A stretch of DNA of 64,000 nt. Source: an uncultured Fidelibacterota bacterium. Its GTDB lineage: Bacteria; Fidelibacterota; Marinisomatia; Marinisomatales; UBA1611. The stretch lies in contig CACEUX010000006.1 of assembly GCA_902562835.1 (NCBI GenBank), positions 1 through 64,000 of the forward strand, written 5' to 3'. Shown one piece after another: positions 30,220-40,521 of this stretch; position 1 is the first letter of the stretch; each line of letters begins with the position of its first letter. Made by a program: the position numbers and the translations under genes. The notes beneath the pieces were generated by a model. That model did not search any database. It was not told the DNA's origin and worked only from the letters and a program-made list of their open reading frames with translations.

Positions 30220-31656
30220 ATGAATTACTTTAACGCTTTTCGACTAATACTATTTTTGTTACCCGCTTTTGGGTTTGCGGGTGATGCCGGCCATGGTTCA
30301 GCACCACATTTAAGTGGTGAAAGTTTAGGGGTTATTTGGGTCGTACCCTTTGTAGGAATTTTATTATCTATTGCAATATTCCCTCTAGTTGCGCCTCACT
30401 ATTGGCATGAAAATTTTGGTAAGGTCTCCCTTTTCTGGGCTGTCTCCCTAATTATTCCTTTCACTCTAAGCCAAGGTATAGGAGTTACAATATATGAGCT
30501 CCTTCATGTTGGACTTTTAGAATATGTTCCATTTATTGTGCTTCTATTATCTTTATTCACTATATCCGGTGGAGTTCGATTGAAAGGCGCTTTAGTGGGG
30601 ACACCCATTCTGAACACTGCAATCATATTCATTGGCACAGCCTTAGCTAGTTGGATGGGTACTACAGGTGCAGCTATGTTACTGATTCGTCCCTTAATAA
30701 GGGCAAATCAATTTAGAAAAAATAAGGTCCATATAATGGTATTTTTCATATTTCTTGTAGCGAACATTGGTGGATCCTTAACCCCTCTTGGAGACCCGCC
30801 ACTTTTTCTTGGTTTTCTTAAAGGTGTTGACTTTTTCTGGACAACAAAAGCTATGTTTATTCCTATGGTTTTTATGGTCGTATGTCTCTTATCAATATTT
30901 TTTATTATTGATTCATATTACTATAGAAAAGAAGTAAAACCAGAACCAGATAATAATCCCGAAAAATTAAGCCTAGAAGGATCTTTTAATTTATTACTCT
31001 TGGCTGGTGTAATAGGTGGGGTGCTTTTATCAGGTTTTTGGAAACCTCATATCCATTTTGAAGTATACCATGTTCACTTAGAATTACAGAACATTATTCG
31101 TGATATTTTGCTATTATCATTTACCTATGCAAGTTGGACGTTAACACCACAATCAATTAGAAAAGCAAATGAATATACATGGTTCCCAATCATTGAAGTT
31201 GGAAAGCTTTTTGCGGGTATTTTTGTCACGATCATTCCAGCAATTGCAATTCTTAAAGCAGGTACAAAAGGAGCTTTAGCGTATGTGGTCTCATCAGTCT
31301 CGTCTGATACTGGTGAACCAATCAATTACATGTATTTTTGGCTTACGGGTATTCTATCGAGTTTTCTGGATAATGCTCCTACCTACCTCGTGTTTTTTAA
31401 TACTGCAGGAGGTGGTTTAGATGGAGGTCCAGAGTTGCTAATGGGTGATATGTACAATACATTACTAGCTATCTCTGTTGGAGCAGTTTTTATGGGCGCA
31501 AATACGTATATCGGTAATGCGCCAAACTTTATGGTTAAGTCCATATCTGAATCATCAGGGATAGAAATGCCAAGTTTTTTTGGCTTCTTATTCAAGTGGT
31601 CCGTTCCAATTCTCATTCCCTTATTTATTATTGTAACTTATATTTTCTTTTTATGA
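30220..31656 (+). CDS. NhaD-type sodium:proton antiporter (ion transporter superfamily)
   Basis: Polytopic; LTPLGDPPLFLGFLKGVDFFWT, SSFLDNAPTYLVFFNTAGG, IGNAPNFMVKSISE. Confidence 0.85.
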   Translation: MNYFNAFRLILFLLPAFGFAGDAGHGSAPHLSGESLGVIWVVPFVGILLSIAIFPLVAPHYWHENFGKVSLFWAVSLIIPFTLSQGIGVTIYELLHVGLLEYVPFIVLLLSLFTISGGVRLKGALVGTPILNTAIIFIGTALASWMGTTGAAMLLIRPLIRANQFRKNKVHIMVFFIFLVANIGGSLTPLGDPPLFLGFLKGVDFFWTTKAMFIPMVFMVVCLLSIFFIIDSYYYRKEVKPEPDNNPEKLSLEGSFNLLLLAGVIGGVLLSGFWKPHIHFEVYHVHLELQNIIRDILLLSFTYASWTLTPQSIRKANEYTWFPIIEVGKLFAGIFVTIIPAIAILKAGTKGALAYVVSSVSSDTGEPINYMYFWLTGILSSFLDNAPTYLVFFNTAGGGLDGGPELLMGDMYNTLLAISVGAVFMGANTYIGNAPNFMVKSISESSGIEMPSFFGFLFKWSVPILIPLFIIVTYIFFL

Positions 31657-32195
31657 GGATCACCAAAGTAACAACAAAAACAGGCGATATGGGTCAAACT
31701 GGTTTAGCGAATGGAGAGCGTGTTTCAAAAAATAGCCCAAGAATACATGCAATAGGCTCATTAGACACCCTTAACTCATTTATCGGTTGGACAAGGGTAA
31801 ATGCTAAAAAAAATATTGATAAATCGCTCCAAGAAGTACAGCAAGACCTTTTCAATATTGGAGCAGAACTTGCCATACCTGATGTTGAAATGAATTTATT
31901 GAATAATTCAAGATTGGAATGGCTGGATGAACAAATTGATATGCATAATAAACAATTACCGCCGCTCGATGAATTTATTCTTCCAGGAGGAACTGAACTT
32001 GCATCTAGATTACATATATCAAGAGCAGAATGCAGAGAGACTGAGAGAAATATTATATGCCTGAGTGAACAAGAATATGTTTCTGATCTTCATAAAAAAT
32101 ATTTGAATAGGTTATCAGACCTTTTGTTTAACCTTTCAAGAGTAGTAGCTTTAGAAAAAGGCGTGTCTGAAATTTCATGGGAGTACAATAAATAG
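31653..32195 (+). CDS. Cob(I)alamin adenosyltransferase, PduO type (start revised to the ATG at 31653)
   Basis: MRITKVTTKTGDMGQTGLANGERVSKNSPRIHAIGSLDTLNSFIG...RLSDLLFNLSRVVA. Confidence 0.92.
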   Translation: MRITKVTTKTGDMGQTGLANGERVSKNSPRIHAIGSLDTLNSFIGWTRVNAKKNIDKSLQEVQQDLFNIGAELAIPDVEMNLLNNSRLEWLDEQIDMHNKQLPPLDEFILPGGTELASRLHISRAECRETERNIICLSEQEYVSDLHKKYLNRLSDLLFNLSRVVALEKGVSEISWEYNK

Positions 32196-32196
32196 A

Positions 32197-33225
32197 ATGC
32201 ATTATAACAACATACCCATTGATTGGAATGCAGTTCATGGTATTATTGACCAAGCTAATACAATAATGTTGACAACCCATGAAAACCCCGATGGAGATGG
32301 CCTTGGATCTGAGAGTGCCCTTTACTATCATTTGATTGAAAATGGGAAGGATGTACGTATTGTTAATTATTCACCATTGCCTATCCAGTATGATTATTTA
32401 AATGTTGATAACATATTTGATTGTTATGATAAGTCAGCCCACGACTCTTGGTTAAGTAAAGTAGACTTAGTGATCATATTTGATGTAGGTGATTATGTCA
32501 GAATAAGAACTTTAGTTGATGCTATTGAGAAACATGGGCTCAATACCATGAATATTGACCATCACCCACATACCAATAATGATTTGTTTAATTATAATCT
32601 AGTAGACCTGTCTGCTGCTGCAACAGGTTGCATGGTATATGATTATTTAAAAGTGGTCCGAGATGAACCCATAGTCAAAAAAAGTCTTGAAGGTATATAC
32701 ACAGCTGTCATGACAGATACAGGTTGTTTTCGTTATAGCAACACCGATACTAAATGTCATGAGATTGCAACTCAGTCCTTAAATGCTGGCATAGAAACTC
32801 ATATGATTTATCAACGCATATATGAGAATAGTACCAAGTCTCGTATAAAATTAATGGGTGATTTTTTATCAAATCTTAAATATGAGCTAAATGGGTCTTT
32901 GGCATGGTTTATGATAACAAGGGAAATGATGGAGAATGCAAATGGACAAAAATCAGACATAGAAGGTTTTTCCGATTTGGTAAGAAGTATTAGTGGTGTT
33001 GAGGTCGCTCTGATGATATTTGAACAGGATACATCTAGTTGCAGAATCAATTTTCGTTCCAAGGGTAAGTATAGTGTTAATAATATCGCTAAGTCACTAG
33101 GTGGTGGTGGTCATGCTTTTGCTGCGGGAGCCCTAATAAGCGGAAAGCTTGGGGATGTCATAGAAAAAACAGTTAATATTACCAAAAGATCTCTCAAAAA
33201 TCAGATAAATGGTGATGCTAAATGA
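32197..33225 (+). CDS. DHH/DHHA1 phosphoesterase, NrnA-like (oligoribonuclease/pAp phosphatase)
   Basis: THENPDGDGLGSE; DHHPHTNN; GGGGHAFAAGA. Confidence 0.92.
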   Translation: MHYNNIPIDWNAVHGIIDQANTIMLTTHENPDGDGLGSESALYYHLIENGKDVRIVNYSPLPIQYDYLNVDNIFDCYDKSAHDSWLSKVDLVIIFDVGDYVRIRTLVDAIEKHGLNTMNIDHHPHTNNDLFNYNLVDLSAAATGCMVYDYLKVVRDEPIVKKSLEGIYTAVMTDTGCFRYSNTDTKCHEIATQSLNAGIETHMIYQRIYENSTKSRIKLMGDFLSNLKYELNGSLAWFMITREMMENANGQKSDIEGFSDLVRSISGVEVALMIFEQDTSSCRINFRSKGKYSVNNIAKSLGGGGHAFAAGALISGKLGDVIEKTVNITKRSLKNQINGDAK

Positions 33226-34085
33226 AGATATATGTTGCTAGAGATGCCGGATATTGTTTCGGGGTTCGCGATGCGGTCAATCTGGCTTATGATTCAGCTA
33301 AAACACATGGAGAAGTCTATATGCTAGGTACAATCGTTCATAATGAAAGAGTCATTGAAGACCTTGCAAAAGTAGGCGCCAAAGTAGTTGATTCTATAGA
33401 TGAGGTTCCTGAAAATAAACCTCTATTATTTCGTGCCCATGGAACATCCCCTGAGCTCTGGAACGAGGCATCGAAGAAAAACCTGAAGTTAATAGATGGA
33501 ACATGCCCGTTAGTGACAGAGATTCACGATGAGATAAAAAAACTAGATCTAGAAGGTAGAAAGACCATTGTTATAGGAGACCATGGTCATGATGAGGTTT
33601 CTGCTATAGCTGCGCAGGTACAAAAGCCCATCGTAATTGCAAATGTTGAAGAAGCTAAGAATCTTCGTAAAATGAAAAGAGCAGGTGTGGTGAGTCAGTC
33701 TACCCAAATGATTGAAAATGTTCAAGAAATCATCAACGTGCTTATGGAAAAGGTTTTTGATCTTAGATTTATCAATACAATCTGCTTTCCAACAAGAAGA
33801 AATCATGACCAGATAAAAGAATTAGCTGAAAGATGTAGTGTGATGATTATTATTGGATCTTATACCAGTGCAAACTCTAAACGATTAACTCAGTTATCTC
33901 TGGAACGTAACCAAAGATCTTATCAAGTCACATCATCTGATGAATTAGATGTCTCTTGGTTTAAAAATTGTGAGTCTGTTGGAATATCAGCTGGTGCATC
34001 TACTCCAGATGAAACAATTAATGAAGTAGTTAGTAAAATCAAAATGATTACTGATGTAAAAACAAAGGAATTAGTCTATGAGTAA
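33222..34085 (+). CDS. ispH: 4-hydroxy-3-methylbut-2-enyl diphosphate reductase
   Basis: [33 protein letters not shown]. Confidence 0.95.
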   Translation: MKIYVARDAGYCFGVRDAVNLAYDSAKTHGEVYMLGTIVHNERVIEDLAKVGAKVVDSIDEVPENKPLLFRAHGTSPELWNEASKKNLKLIDGTCPLVTEIHDEIKKLDLEGRKTIVIGDHGHDEVSAIAAQVQKPIVIANVEEAKNLRKMKRAGVVSQSTQMIENVQEIINVLMEKVFDLRFINTICFPTRRNHDQIKELAERCSVMIIIGSYTSANSKRLTQLSLERNQRSYQVTSSDELDVSWFKNCESVGISAGASTPDETINEVVSKIKMITDVKTKELVYE

Positions 34086-34959
34086 AGGAACATTTGAAGT
34101 TAAAGTAGGTTTAGCAGAAATGCTCAAGGGTGGAGTGATAATGGATGTTACAGGACCTGAGCAAGCAAAAATAGCTGAAGATGCAGGTGCTTGCGCTGTT
34201 ATGGCACTAGAAAGAATACCTGCAGATATCAGGAAAGATGGTGGAATATCTCGTATGAGTGATCCTGAAATGATCATGGGGATACAAGAAACAGTCTCAA
34301 TACCTGTAATGGCTAAGTGTAGAATAGGCCATTTTGCTGAAGCTCAAGTTTTAGAGACACTTGAAATAGACTTTATTGATGAGAGTGAGGTTCTGACGCC
34401 TGCAGATGAGCATAATCATATTTGGAAATATGATTATAAAGTACCCTTCGTTTGTGGTTGTAGAAACCTTGGCGAAGCACTTCGTCGCATAGCTGAAGGT
34501 GCCGCGATGATTAGAACTAAAGGTGAAGCGGGAAGTGGAAATATTGTAGAAGCCGTTAGGCATATGAGAACTGTTATGACTGAGATCAAACGAGTCATGC
34601 GGCTTGATGAAGAAGAGCTTGTTGCAGAAGCAAAAAACATTGGAGCCCCTCTTTCTTTAGTGCAGCAGGTTGCAAAATTAGGGAAGCTGCCAGTTCCAAA
34701 CTTTGCAGCTGGTGGTATAGCGACACCTGCTGACGCATCACTAATGATGCAACTGGGAGCAGAATCAGTTTTTGTAGGATCGGGTATCTTCAAAAGTGAT
34801 GATCCTGCTGCTCGTGCAAAAGCGGTAGTGGAGGCTACAACGCATTATAAAAATCCTAAAAGTGTTGCAAAGGCTAGTTCCGGCCTAAAAAAAGCAATGA
34901 AGGGGTTAGAAATGTCAGATATTCCCAAAGAAGAAAGACTGCAAGAGAGAGGCTGGTAA
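34078..34959 (+). CDS. pdxS: Pyridoxal 5'-phosphate synthase subunit PdxS
   Basis: [44 protein letters not shown]...[16 protein letters not shown]. Confidence 0.97.
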   Translation: MSKGTFEVKVGLAEMLKGGVIMDVTGPEQAKIAEDAGACAVMALERIPADIRKDGGISRMSDPEMIMGIQETVSIPVMAKCRIGHFAEAQVLETLEIDFIDESEVLTPADEHNHIWKYDYKVPFVCGCRNLGEALRRIAEGAAMIRTKGEAGSGNIVEAVRHMRTVMTEIKRVMRLDEEELVAEAKNIGAPLSLVQQVAKLGKLPVPNFAAGGIATPADASLMMQLGAESVFVGSGIFKSDDPAARAKAVVEATTHYKNPKSVAKASSGLKKAMKGLEMSDIPKEERLQERGW

Positions 34960-35567
34960 TTAAAGTCGGTGTCCTTGAACTACAGGGCGATTTTGACCTT
35001 CATCATCAAGTTCTTAATAAGATTGGACTTGAATCCACTGCAGTAAAAGTTCCTGATCACCTTGATAATATTGATGGGCTAATAATCCCTGGCGGTGAGT
35101 CAACAACAATATCCTTATTGATTAATACGTTTAAAATGTATGAACCGCTTGTTAACTTTGGTAGGGAGAACCCTGTTATGGGAACTTGCGCTGGTTTGAT
35201 AATGATGGCAAAAACTGTGAATGATAGTAGAATTAATCCACTTGGCCTATTGGATATTGTCGTAGAAAGAAATGCATATGGTAGGCAAATTCAATCATCT
35301 CAAGATATAGTACAATATAATTTTTGTGATAGGGATACAATTAGATTGCCTACAACTCTGATAAGGGCTCCCAAAATAATAAATATAGGCAATAACATAA
35401 AAGTGATAGGCAAATATAATAATTCACCCATAGCTATTTTAGAAGGCCACCATCTAGGTTTATCTTTTCATCCAGAATTGGATGGGCTAGAAATTTTCCA
35501 TCAATTTCTATTTGATAAAGAAAGTCAATACTATTTTAAAAAAATAAAAGACTCTCATGTCGCTTAA
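34959..35567 (+). CDS. pdxT: Pyridoxal 5'-phosphate synthase glutaminase subunit PdxT (start extended; non-canonical ATT at 34959 or CTG at 34953)
   Basis: Upstream in-frame translation [I]KVGVLELQGDFDLHHQVLNKIGLESTAVKVPDHLDNIDGLIIPGGESTTISLL supplies the conserved N-terminus missing from the listed ORF (35118). Confidence 0.92.
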   Translation: MKVGVLELQGDFDLHHQVLNKIGLESTAVKVPDHLDNIDGLIIPGGESTTISLLINTFKMYEPLVNFGRENPVMGTCAGLIMMAKTVNDSRINPLGLLDIVVERNAYGRQIQSSQDIVQYNFCDRDTIRLPTTLIRAPKIINIGNNIKVIGKYNNSPIAILEGHHLGLSFHPELDGLEIFHQFLFDKESQYYFKKIKDSHVA

Positions 35568-37494
35568 ATATTTACCAAATATTAATAGCCCGAAAGACAT
35601 CCGTAATTTTTCTAGTAAAGAACTACAAGAGCTTTGTGGTGAATTAAGGTCTCATACGATAGAAACAATTACAGAGATTGGTGGACACTTAGCTCCAACC
35701 TTAGGAGTAATAGAATTAACAGTGGCTCTGCATTATGTATTTAATACTCCTAAAGATAAATTGGTATGGGACGTAGGGCATCAAGGCTACGCACATAAAT
35801 TACTTACAGGTAGATTTAAAGAATTTCCTACAATACGGCAATTCAAAGGTCTAAGTGGATTTTTAAAGCGTTCAGAAAGTGATTATGATGTTATTGGCGC
35901 AGGTCATGCTTCCACCTCTATTTCTGCGGGACTTGGCATTGCGGAAGCAAGACGACAACTGAATGAAGATTATAGGGTTGCATCTATTATTGGGGATGGA
36001 TCTATGACCGGTGGGTTAGCTTTTGAAGGAATAAATAATGCGGGGCATTTAGGAAAACAGTTTCTTGTCATACTAAATGATAATGAAATGTCTATCAGCC
36101 CAAATGTTGGCGCCCTTTCATCTTACTTCACTAGGTTGATATCTAATCCACTTTACAATAGGGTTCGGAATGAATTTTGGGATTTAACTGGAAGATTACC
36201 AATAGCAAAAAGTCAAACCAGAACACTTATTAAAAAAGTTGAAGAGAGTCTGAAAGGTTTGATTGTTCCAGGGATTTTATTTGACGAATTGGGTTTTCGT
36301 TATTTCGGCCCAATAGACGGACATGATTTGAATATGGTTATTAGCACATTGGAAAATATTAAAGACATACAAAAGCCTGTGCTATTACATATTTTGACCA
36401 AAAAAGGTAAAGGCATGGTCTCTTTAAATATGAAAAATCGTGAATACCATGAAGATGCTATAAAATTCCATGCGGTAAAACCTAATGGTAAGGCAGCTGT
36501 TCCTGAAAAGATTGAAAGTAAAGTAATAAAAGAAAAACCAGTACCTAGCTTTCAAGATGTTTTTGGAAAATTATCTTGTGAAATAGCAAGAAATAGAAAT
36601 GATACAGTATGTATCACAGCTGCAATGCGTGAAGGAACGGGTCTTGTGACATATTCTAAGGAATTCCCAGATAGGTATTATGATGTTGGAATTGCTGAGG
36701 GTCATGGAGTTACTTTTGCCTCTGGTCTAGCTGCTCAAGGAGTTCGTCCTATTGCAGCAATATATTCCACATTCCTTCAAAGAGCATACGATCATATTAT
36801 CCATGATTGTGCTATTCAGCACCTTCCAGTTATCTTTTGCATGGACCGTTCTGGTATAGCAGGAGAGGATGGCCCCACCCATCATGGCTCCTTAGATATA
36901 GCCTATTTACGTTGTGTGCAAGATATGATTGTAACTGCGCCTAAAAATGGTAATGAGTTCCGGCATTTACTTTATACTGCATTGAACATTAATGATAAGC
37001 CGTTTTCAATACGATATCCCAAAGCAAGCGCTGTACTATTTGATGAACCCGGGCAGATGGAGCTTTTACCCATAGGTTCATGGGAAACATGCAAACAAGG
37101 TTCAGATATTGTAATTTTAGCGGTTGGACCTATGGTCTACAAAGCACTTGACGTAGCAAAGAAGATGAATGATGTTGGCGTTAGTGTTGAAGTCGTGAAT
37201 TGTAGATTTATTAAACCCATGGATATTGCCTGTCTTGAAAATATTAGATCAAGATTCTCTAAGATTGTTACTATAGAAGAAGGAATCATAAATGGCGGTT
37301 TTGGAGATGGTGTATCTGGTTGGTTATTAGAGGCTGGTTTTTCTGGTAGATTAAAACGTCTTGGGTTACCTGATACATTTGTTGAACATGGATCGAGAGA
37401 TCAAATACTGAGCATACTGGGCCTTGATAGTGATGGACTATTAAAAGCCATACAAGATATGGTTGATGATAAAAAGGAAGTCCATAATTTCTAA
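35557..37494 (+). CDS. dxs: 1-deoxy-D-xylulose-5-phosphate synthase
   Basis: VWDVGHQGYAHKLLTGR; IGDGSMTGGLAFEG; MDRSGIAGEDGPTHHG. Confidence 0.96.
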   Translation: MSLKYLPNINSPKDIRNFSSKELQELCGELRSHTIETITEIGGHLAPTLGVIELTVALHYVFNTPKDKLVWDVGHQGYAHKLLTGRFKEFPTIRQFKGLSGFLKRSESDYDVIGAGHASTSISAGLGIAEARRQLNEDYRVASIIGDGSMTGGLAFEGINNAGHLGKQFLVILNDNEMSISPNVGALSSYFTRLISNPLYNRVRNEFWDLTGRLPIAKSQTRTLIKKVEESLKGLIVPGILFDELGFRYFGPIDGHDLNMVISTLENIKDIQKPVLLHILTKKGKGMVSLNMKNREYHEDAIKFHAVKPNGKAAVPEKIESKVIKEKPVPSFQDVFGKLSCEIARNRNDTVCITAAMREGTGLVTYSKEFPDRYYDVGIAEGHGVTFASGLAAQGVRPIAAIYSTFLQRAYDHIIHDCAIQHLPVIFCMDRSGIAGEDGPTHHGSLDIAYLRCVQDMIVTAPKNGNEFRHLLYTALNINDKPFSIRYPKASAVLFDEPGQMELLPIGSWETCKQGSDIVILAVGPMVYKALDVAKKMNDVGVSVEVVNCRFIKPMDIACLENIRSRFSKIVTIEEGIINGGFGDGVSGWLLEAGFSGRLKRLGLPDTFVEHGSRDQILSILGLDSDGLLKAIQDMVDDKKEVHNF

Positions 37495-37559
37495 TAAAAT
37501 ATTCCAATTAATGAAAATATTTTAATGATTGCCTTAATTAAATCATAAAAAGTTAAATA

Positions 37560-39218
37560 ATGGACGATCAATTAGACTTATTTAATGAATCACTGGAATT
37601 ATGGGATAAGGAAATAAAATCCAATAATTCTAGAGAGGCTGATTTTGATACTCTATCTGGTGTAAAACAAAAACCATGCTATTTCCCAGAGAATCCGGAT
37701 AATAATTATATAGATAATATAGGATTCCCAGGTCAATTCCCTTTTACCAGAGGTATTCATTCTAATTTATATCGTGGTAGACTTTGGACAATGCGCCAAT
37801 TTGCTGGATTTGGGACACCTGAAGAGACAAATGAGAGATTTAAAAATCTATTAAAAAAAGGGCAAACCGGTCTTTCTGTAGCTTACGATATGCCAACACT
37901 AATGGGCTACGACCCAGACCATAGTTTTTCCAAAGGTGAGGTTGGGAAATGTGGAGTTAGTGTTTTTTCATTATCTGAAATGGAAAAGTTGTTCCAAGGA
38001 ATAAACCTTGGAGAGATTTCTGTATCCCAAACTATAAATGGTCCTGCAATTATTTTACTGGCCTTTTATATTGCCGCTGCAGAAAAACAAGGGGTGCGCT
38101 TAGAACAACTAAAAGGAACTTTACAAAACGATATCCTAAAAGAATTCACAGCTCAAAAGGAGTGGATATTTCCACCAAAGTCATCAATGCGAATAATTAC
38201 AGATATGTTAAAATATTGTACAAGGTCCATGCCAAATTATAATACAATCTCTATAAGTGGTTATCATATTCGTGAAGCGGGGTCAACAGCTGCTCAAGAA
38301 TTAGCCTTTACATTAGCAGACGGTTTTTGCTATATAGAACATGGTATAAAAGCTGGATTAAATATTGATGATTTTGCTCCAAGACTTTCATTCTTTTTTA
38401 ATTCACATTTAGACTTTTTTGAAGAGATAGCAAAATTTAGAGCTGCTCGTCGAATATGGGCAAAGCATCTAAGATTTAAATATGGTGCTAAAGATCAAAA
38501 GTCTTGGAAATTACGTTTTCATACGCAAACTGCAGGATGTAGTTTGACAGCTCAACAACCAGAAAATAATATTGCAAGGACAGGGTTCCAAGCGCTAGCA
38601 GGTGTTCTCGGAGGCACCCAAAGTTTACATACAAACTCAATGGATGAAACATTAGCATTACCAACAGAAAAAGCTGCTGAAATAGCATTACGTACACAAC
38701 AATTGATTGCTTATGAAACTGGTGTTTCAAATGTGGTGGATCCGCTAGGCGGTTCGTGGTATATCGAAAAATTGACAGATGATATCGAGCAGAAAGCAGA
38801 AGAATATTTTTCAGAAATAGAGGCGCTTGGTGGTGTCGTTACCGCTATTGAACAAGGGTTTTTCCAGAGAGAAATCGCTAAATCGGCCTCTGATTACCAG
38901 AATAAAGTAGATGAAGGAAAAAGAATTGTAGTTGGAGTAAATAAGTTTGTTAAAGACAATGAGGAAATAGATATTCCGATTTTAGAGATTGGTTCGGAAG
39001 CTGGACAAGATCAACTTAAAAAGCTATCAGAGTTAAAAAAGGATAGAAATAATAAAAATGTTGAAGATGCAATTTCAAAAATAAGGAAAGCCTGCAAAGA
39101 GGAGACTAATTTGATGTATCCTATTATTGATGCAGCTAAAAAATATGTTACCCTCGGTGAAATCGTTCTTGCTCTAAAGGGTGAATTCGGAGAATGGCAG
39201 GAATCAGCAGTTTTCTAA
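37560..39218 (+). CDS. B12-dependent acyl-CoA mutase large (catalytic) subunit; residues suggest isobutyryl-CoA mutase type rather than methylmalonyl-CoA mutase
   Basis: MCM-family signatures ([68 protein letters not shown]); no C-terminal B12-binding domain. Confidence 0.9.
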   Translation: MDDQLDLFNESLELWDKEIKSNNSREADFDTLSGVKQKPCYFPENPDNNYIDNIGFPGQFPFTRGIHSNLYRGRLWTMRQFAGFGTPEETNERFKNLLKKGQTGLSVAYDMPTLMGYDPDHSFSKGEVGKCGVSVFSLSEMEKLFQGINLGEISVSQTINGPAIILLAFYIAAAEKQGVRLEQLKGTLQNDILKEFTAQKEWIFPPKSSMRIITDMLKYCTRSMPNYNTISISGYHIREAGSTAAQELAFTLADGFCYIEHGIKAGLNIDDFAPRLSFFFNSHLDFFEEIAKFRAARRIWAKHLRFKYGAKDQKSWKLRFHTQTAGCSLTAQQPENNIARTGFQALAGVLGGTQSLHTNSMDETLALPTEKAAEIALRTQQLIAYETGVSNVVDPLGGSWYIEKLTDDIEQKAEEYFSEIEALGGVVTAIEQGFFQREIAKSASDYQNKVDEGKRIVVGVNKFVKDNEEIDIPILEIGSEAGQDQLKKLSELKKDRNNKNVEDAISKIRKACKEETNLMYPIIDAAKKYVTLGEIVLALKGEFGEWQESAVF

Positions 39219-39323
39219 TTCCTCTGATAATAATTCTTATAAGATTTGATATTATGTTAATTTTTAATTCATATTTTGAATGAAATTGATTAAAAGCCTC
39301 TACATTTTTTAGGAGATAAAATA

Positions 39324-40388
39324 GTGGAACGAAAAATAGTGCATGTAATTGGGACTGGTACAATTGGTGAACCCCTTATAGGCCTTTTATGTGATTATAA
39401 AGATCAGTTGGGAATTGATGAAATTACTTTCCACAAAAATTCAGCATTAAAAAATGATAGGTCCAAGGTCTACGATCTTTTAAAGCGAGGAGCTCGACTT
39501 TCAGTAGATAAAGGCAAAGAACACGAATTTAAGAAACTTGGAATGGATCCTGATTTTGAAGCAGAGGAATCAATTAAACATGCCTCAGTTGTTATTGATT
39601 GCACCCCTAGAGGAATAGGTCAATCAAACAAATTAAATTATTATGAAAAATTTACCGATAATGTTAGAGGGTTTTTAGCTCAAGGGAGTGAAGATGGGTT
39701 TGGTAAAAAATATGCTCATGGTATTAATGACATTGCATTAGATACAAATGATCAGTTTATTCAGGTCGTTTCTTGTAATACCCATAATATGGCATGCATA
39801 ACAAAGACATTAGCCCTAGATATTAATCCTGATAATTTATTGGAGGGGAAATATGTGTGTGTCCGTAGAGCTAATGATCTCAGTCAGAAAGATGACTTCA
39901 TTCCATCGCCAAAAGTTGGTACACATAATTATGAAAACTATGGGTCTCACCATGCAGCAGATGCGGCTGGCCTTTTTTCAACATTGGGGATGGATCTTAA
40001 CCTGTTTTCTTCTGCCATGAAAATTAATAGTCAATATATGCACGTATTATGGTTCAACCTTAAAGTAAAAGAGCCTATATCTCTAAATGATGTTAAGGAA
40101 AAATTGCATAATAATAAGCATGTAGCTCTAACAACTAAAGATTTAACCAGTACTGTATTTTCTTTCGGGCGAGACCATGGCCATTACGGAAGAATAATGA
40201 ATCAGACGGTAGTTGTAGAACAATCATTGCATATACGCAATGAGCATGAGATATCTGGATTTTGTTTTACTCCACAGGATGGAAACTCAATTTTTAGTTC
40301 TATCGCTGCAGCAGAGTGGATGCTTTATCCTCACTCTTATGAAGATAAAATCCAATGTTTATCACATTTATTTTTTAATATTATCTAA
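39324..40388 (+). CDS. Archaeal-type (type II) glyceraldehyde-3-phosphate dehydrogenase-like protein
   Basis: IGTGTIGEPLIGLL, VVIDCTPRGIG, VVSCNTHNMACITKTL (catalytic Cys), VCVRRANDL, GSHHAAD; pattern as in archaeal GAPDH (IDCTPEGIG, VVSCNTTGL, IVRRGAD, SHHGPD). Confidence 0.78.
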   Translation: MERKIVHVIGTGTIGEPLIGLLCDYKDQLGIDEITFHKNSALKNDRSKVYDLLKRGARLSVDKGKEHEFKKLGMDPDFEAEESIKHASVVIDCTPRGIGQSNKLNYYEKFTDNVRGFLAQGSEDGFGKKYAHGINDIALDTNDQFIQVVSCNTHNMACITKTLALDINPDNLLEGKYVCVRRANDLSQKDDFIPSPKVGTHNYENYGSHHAADAAGLFSTLGMDLNLFSSAMKINSQYMHVLWFNLKVKEPISLNDVKEKLHNNKHVALTTKDLTSTVFSFGRDHGHYGRIMNQTVVVEQSLHIRNEHEISGFCFTPQDGNSIFSSIAAAEWMLYPHSYEDKIQCLSHLFFNII

Positions 40389-40521
40389 TCAAAAATAGCA
40401 GACAGTAATCTTAAGTATCTATTTGAAACTCATACTGTTTGAAGACTTTTTCTTAGAATTCCTATTTTTGTTTAAGAAATATATTCACCTAAATCGCTCA
40501 GAACCTGAATAACCACAAAAA

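Noticed and set aside
34434-34793. 119-aa antisense ORF within pdxS
   Set aside because: Shadow of a highly conserved gene; no family resemblance. The other minus-strand ORFs inside nuo, nqr, dnaK and tamB genes were rejected on the same grounds.
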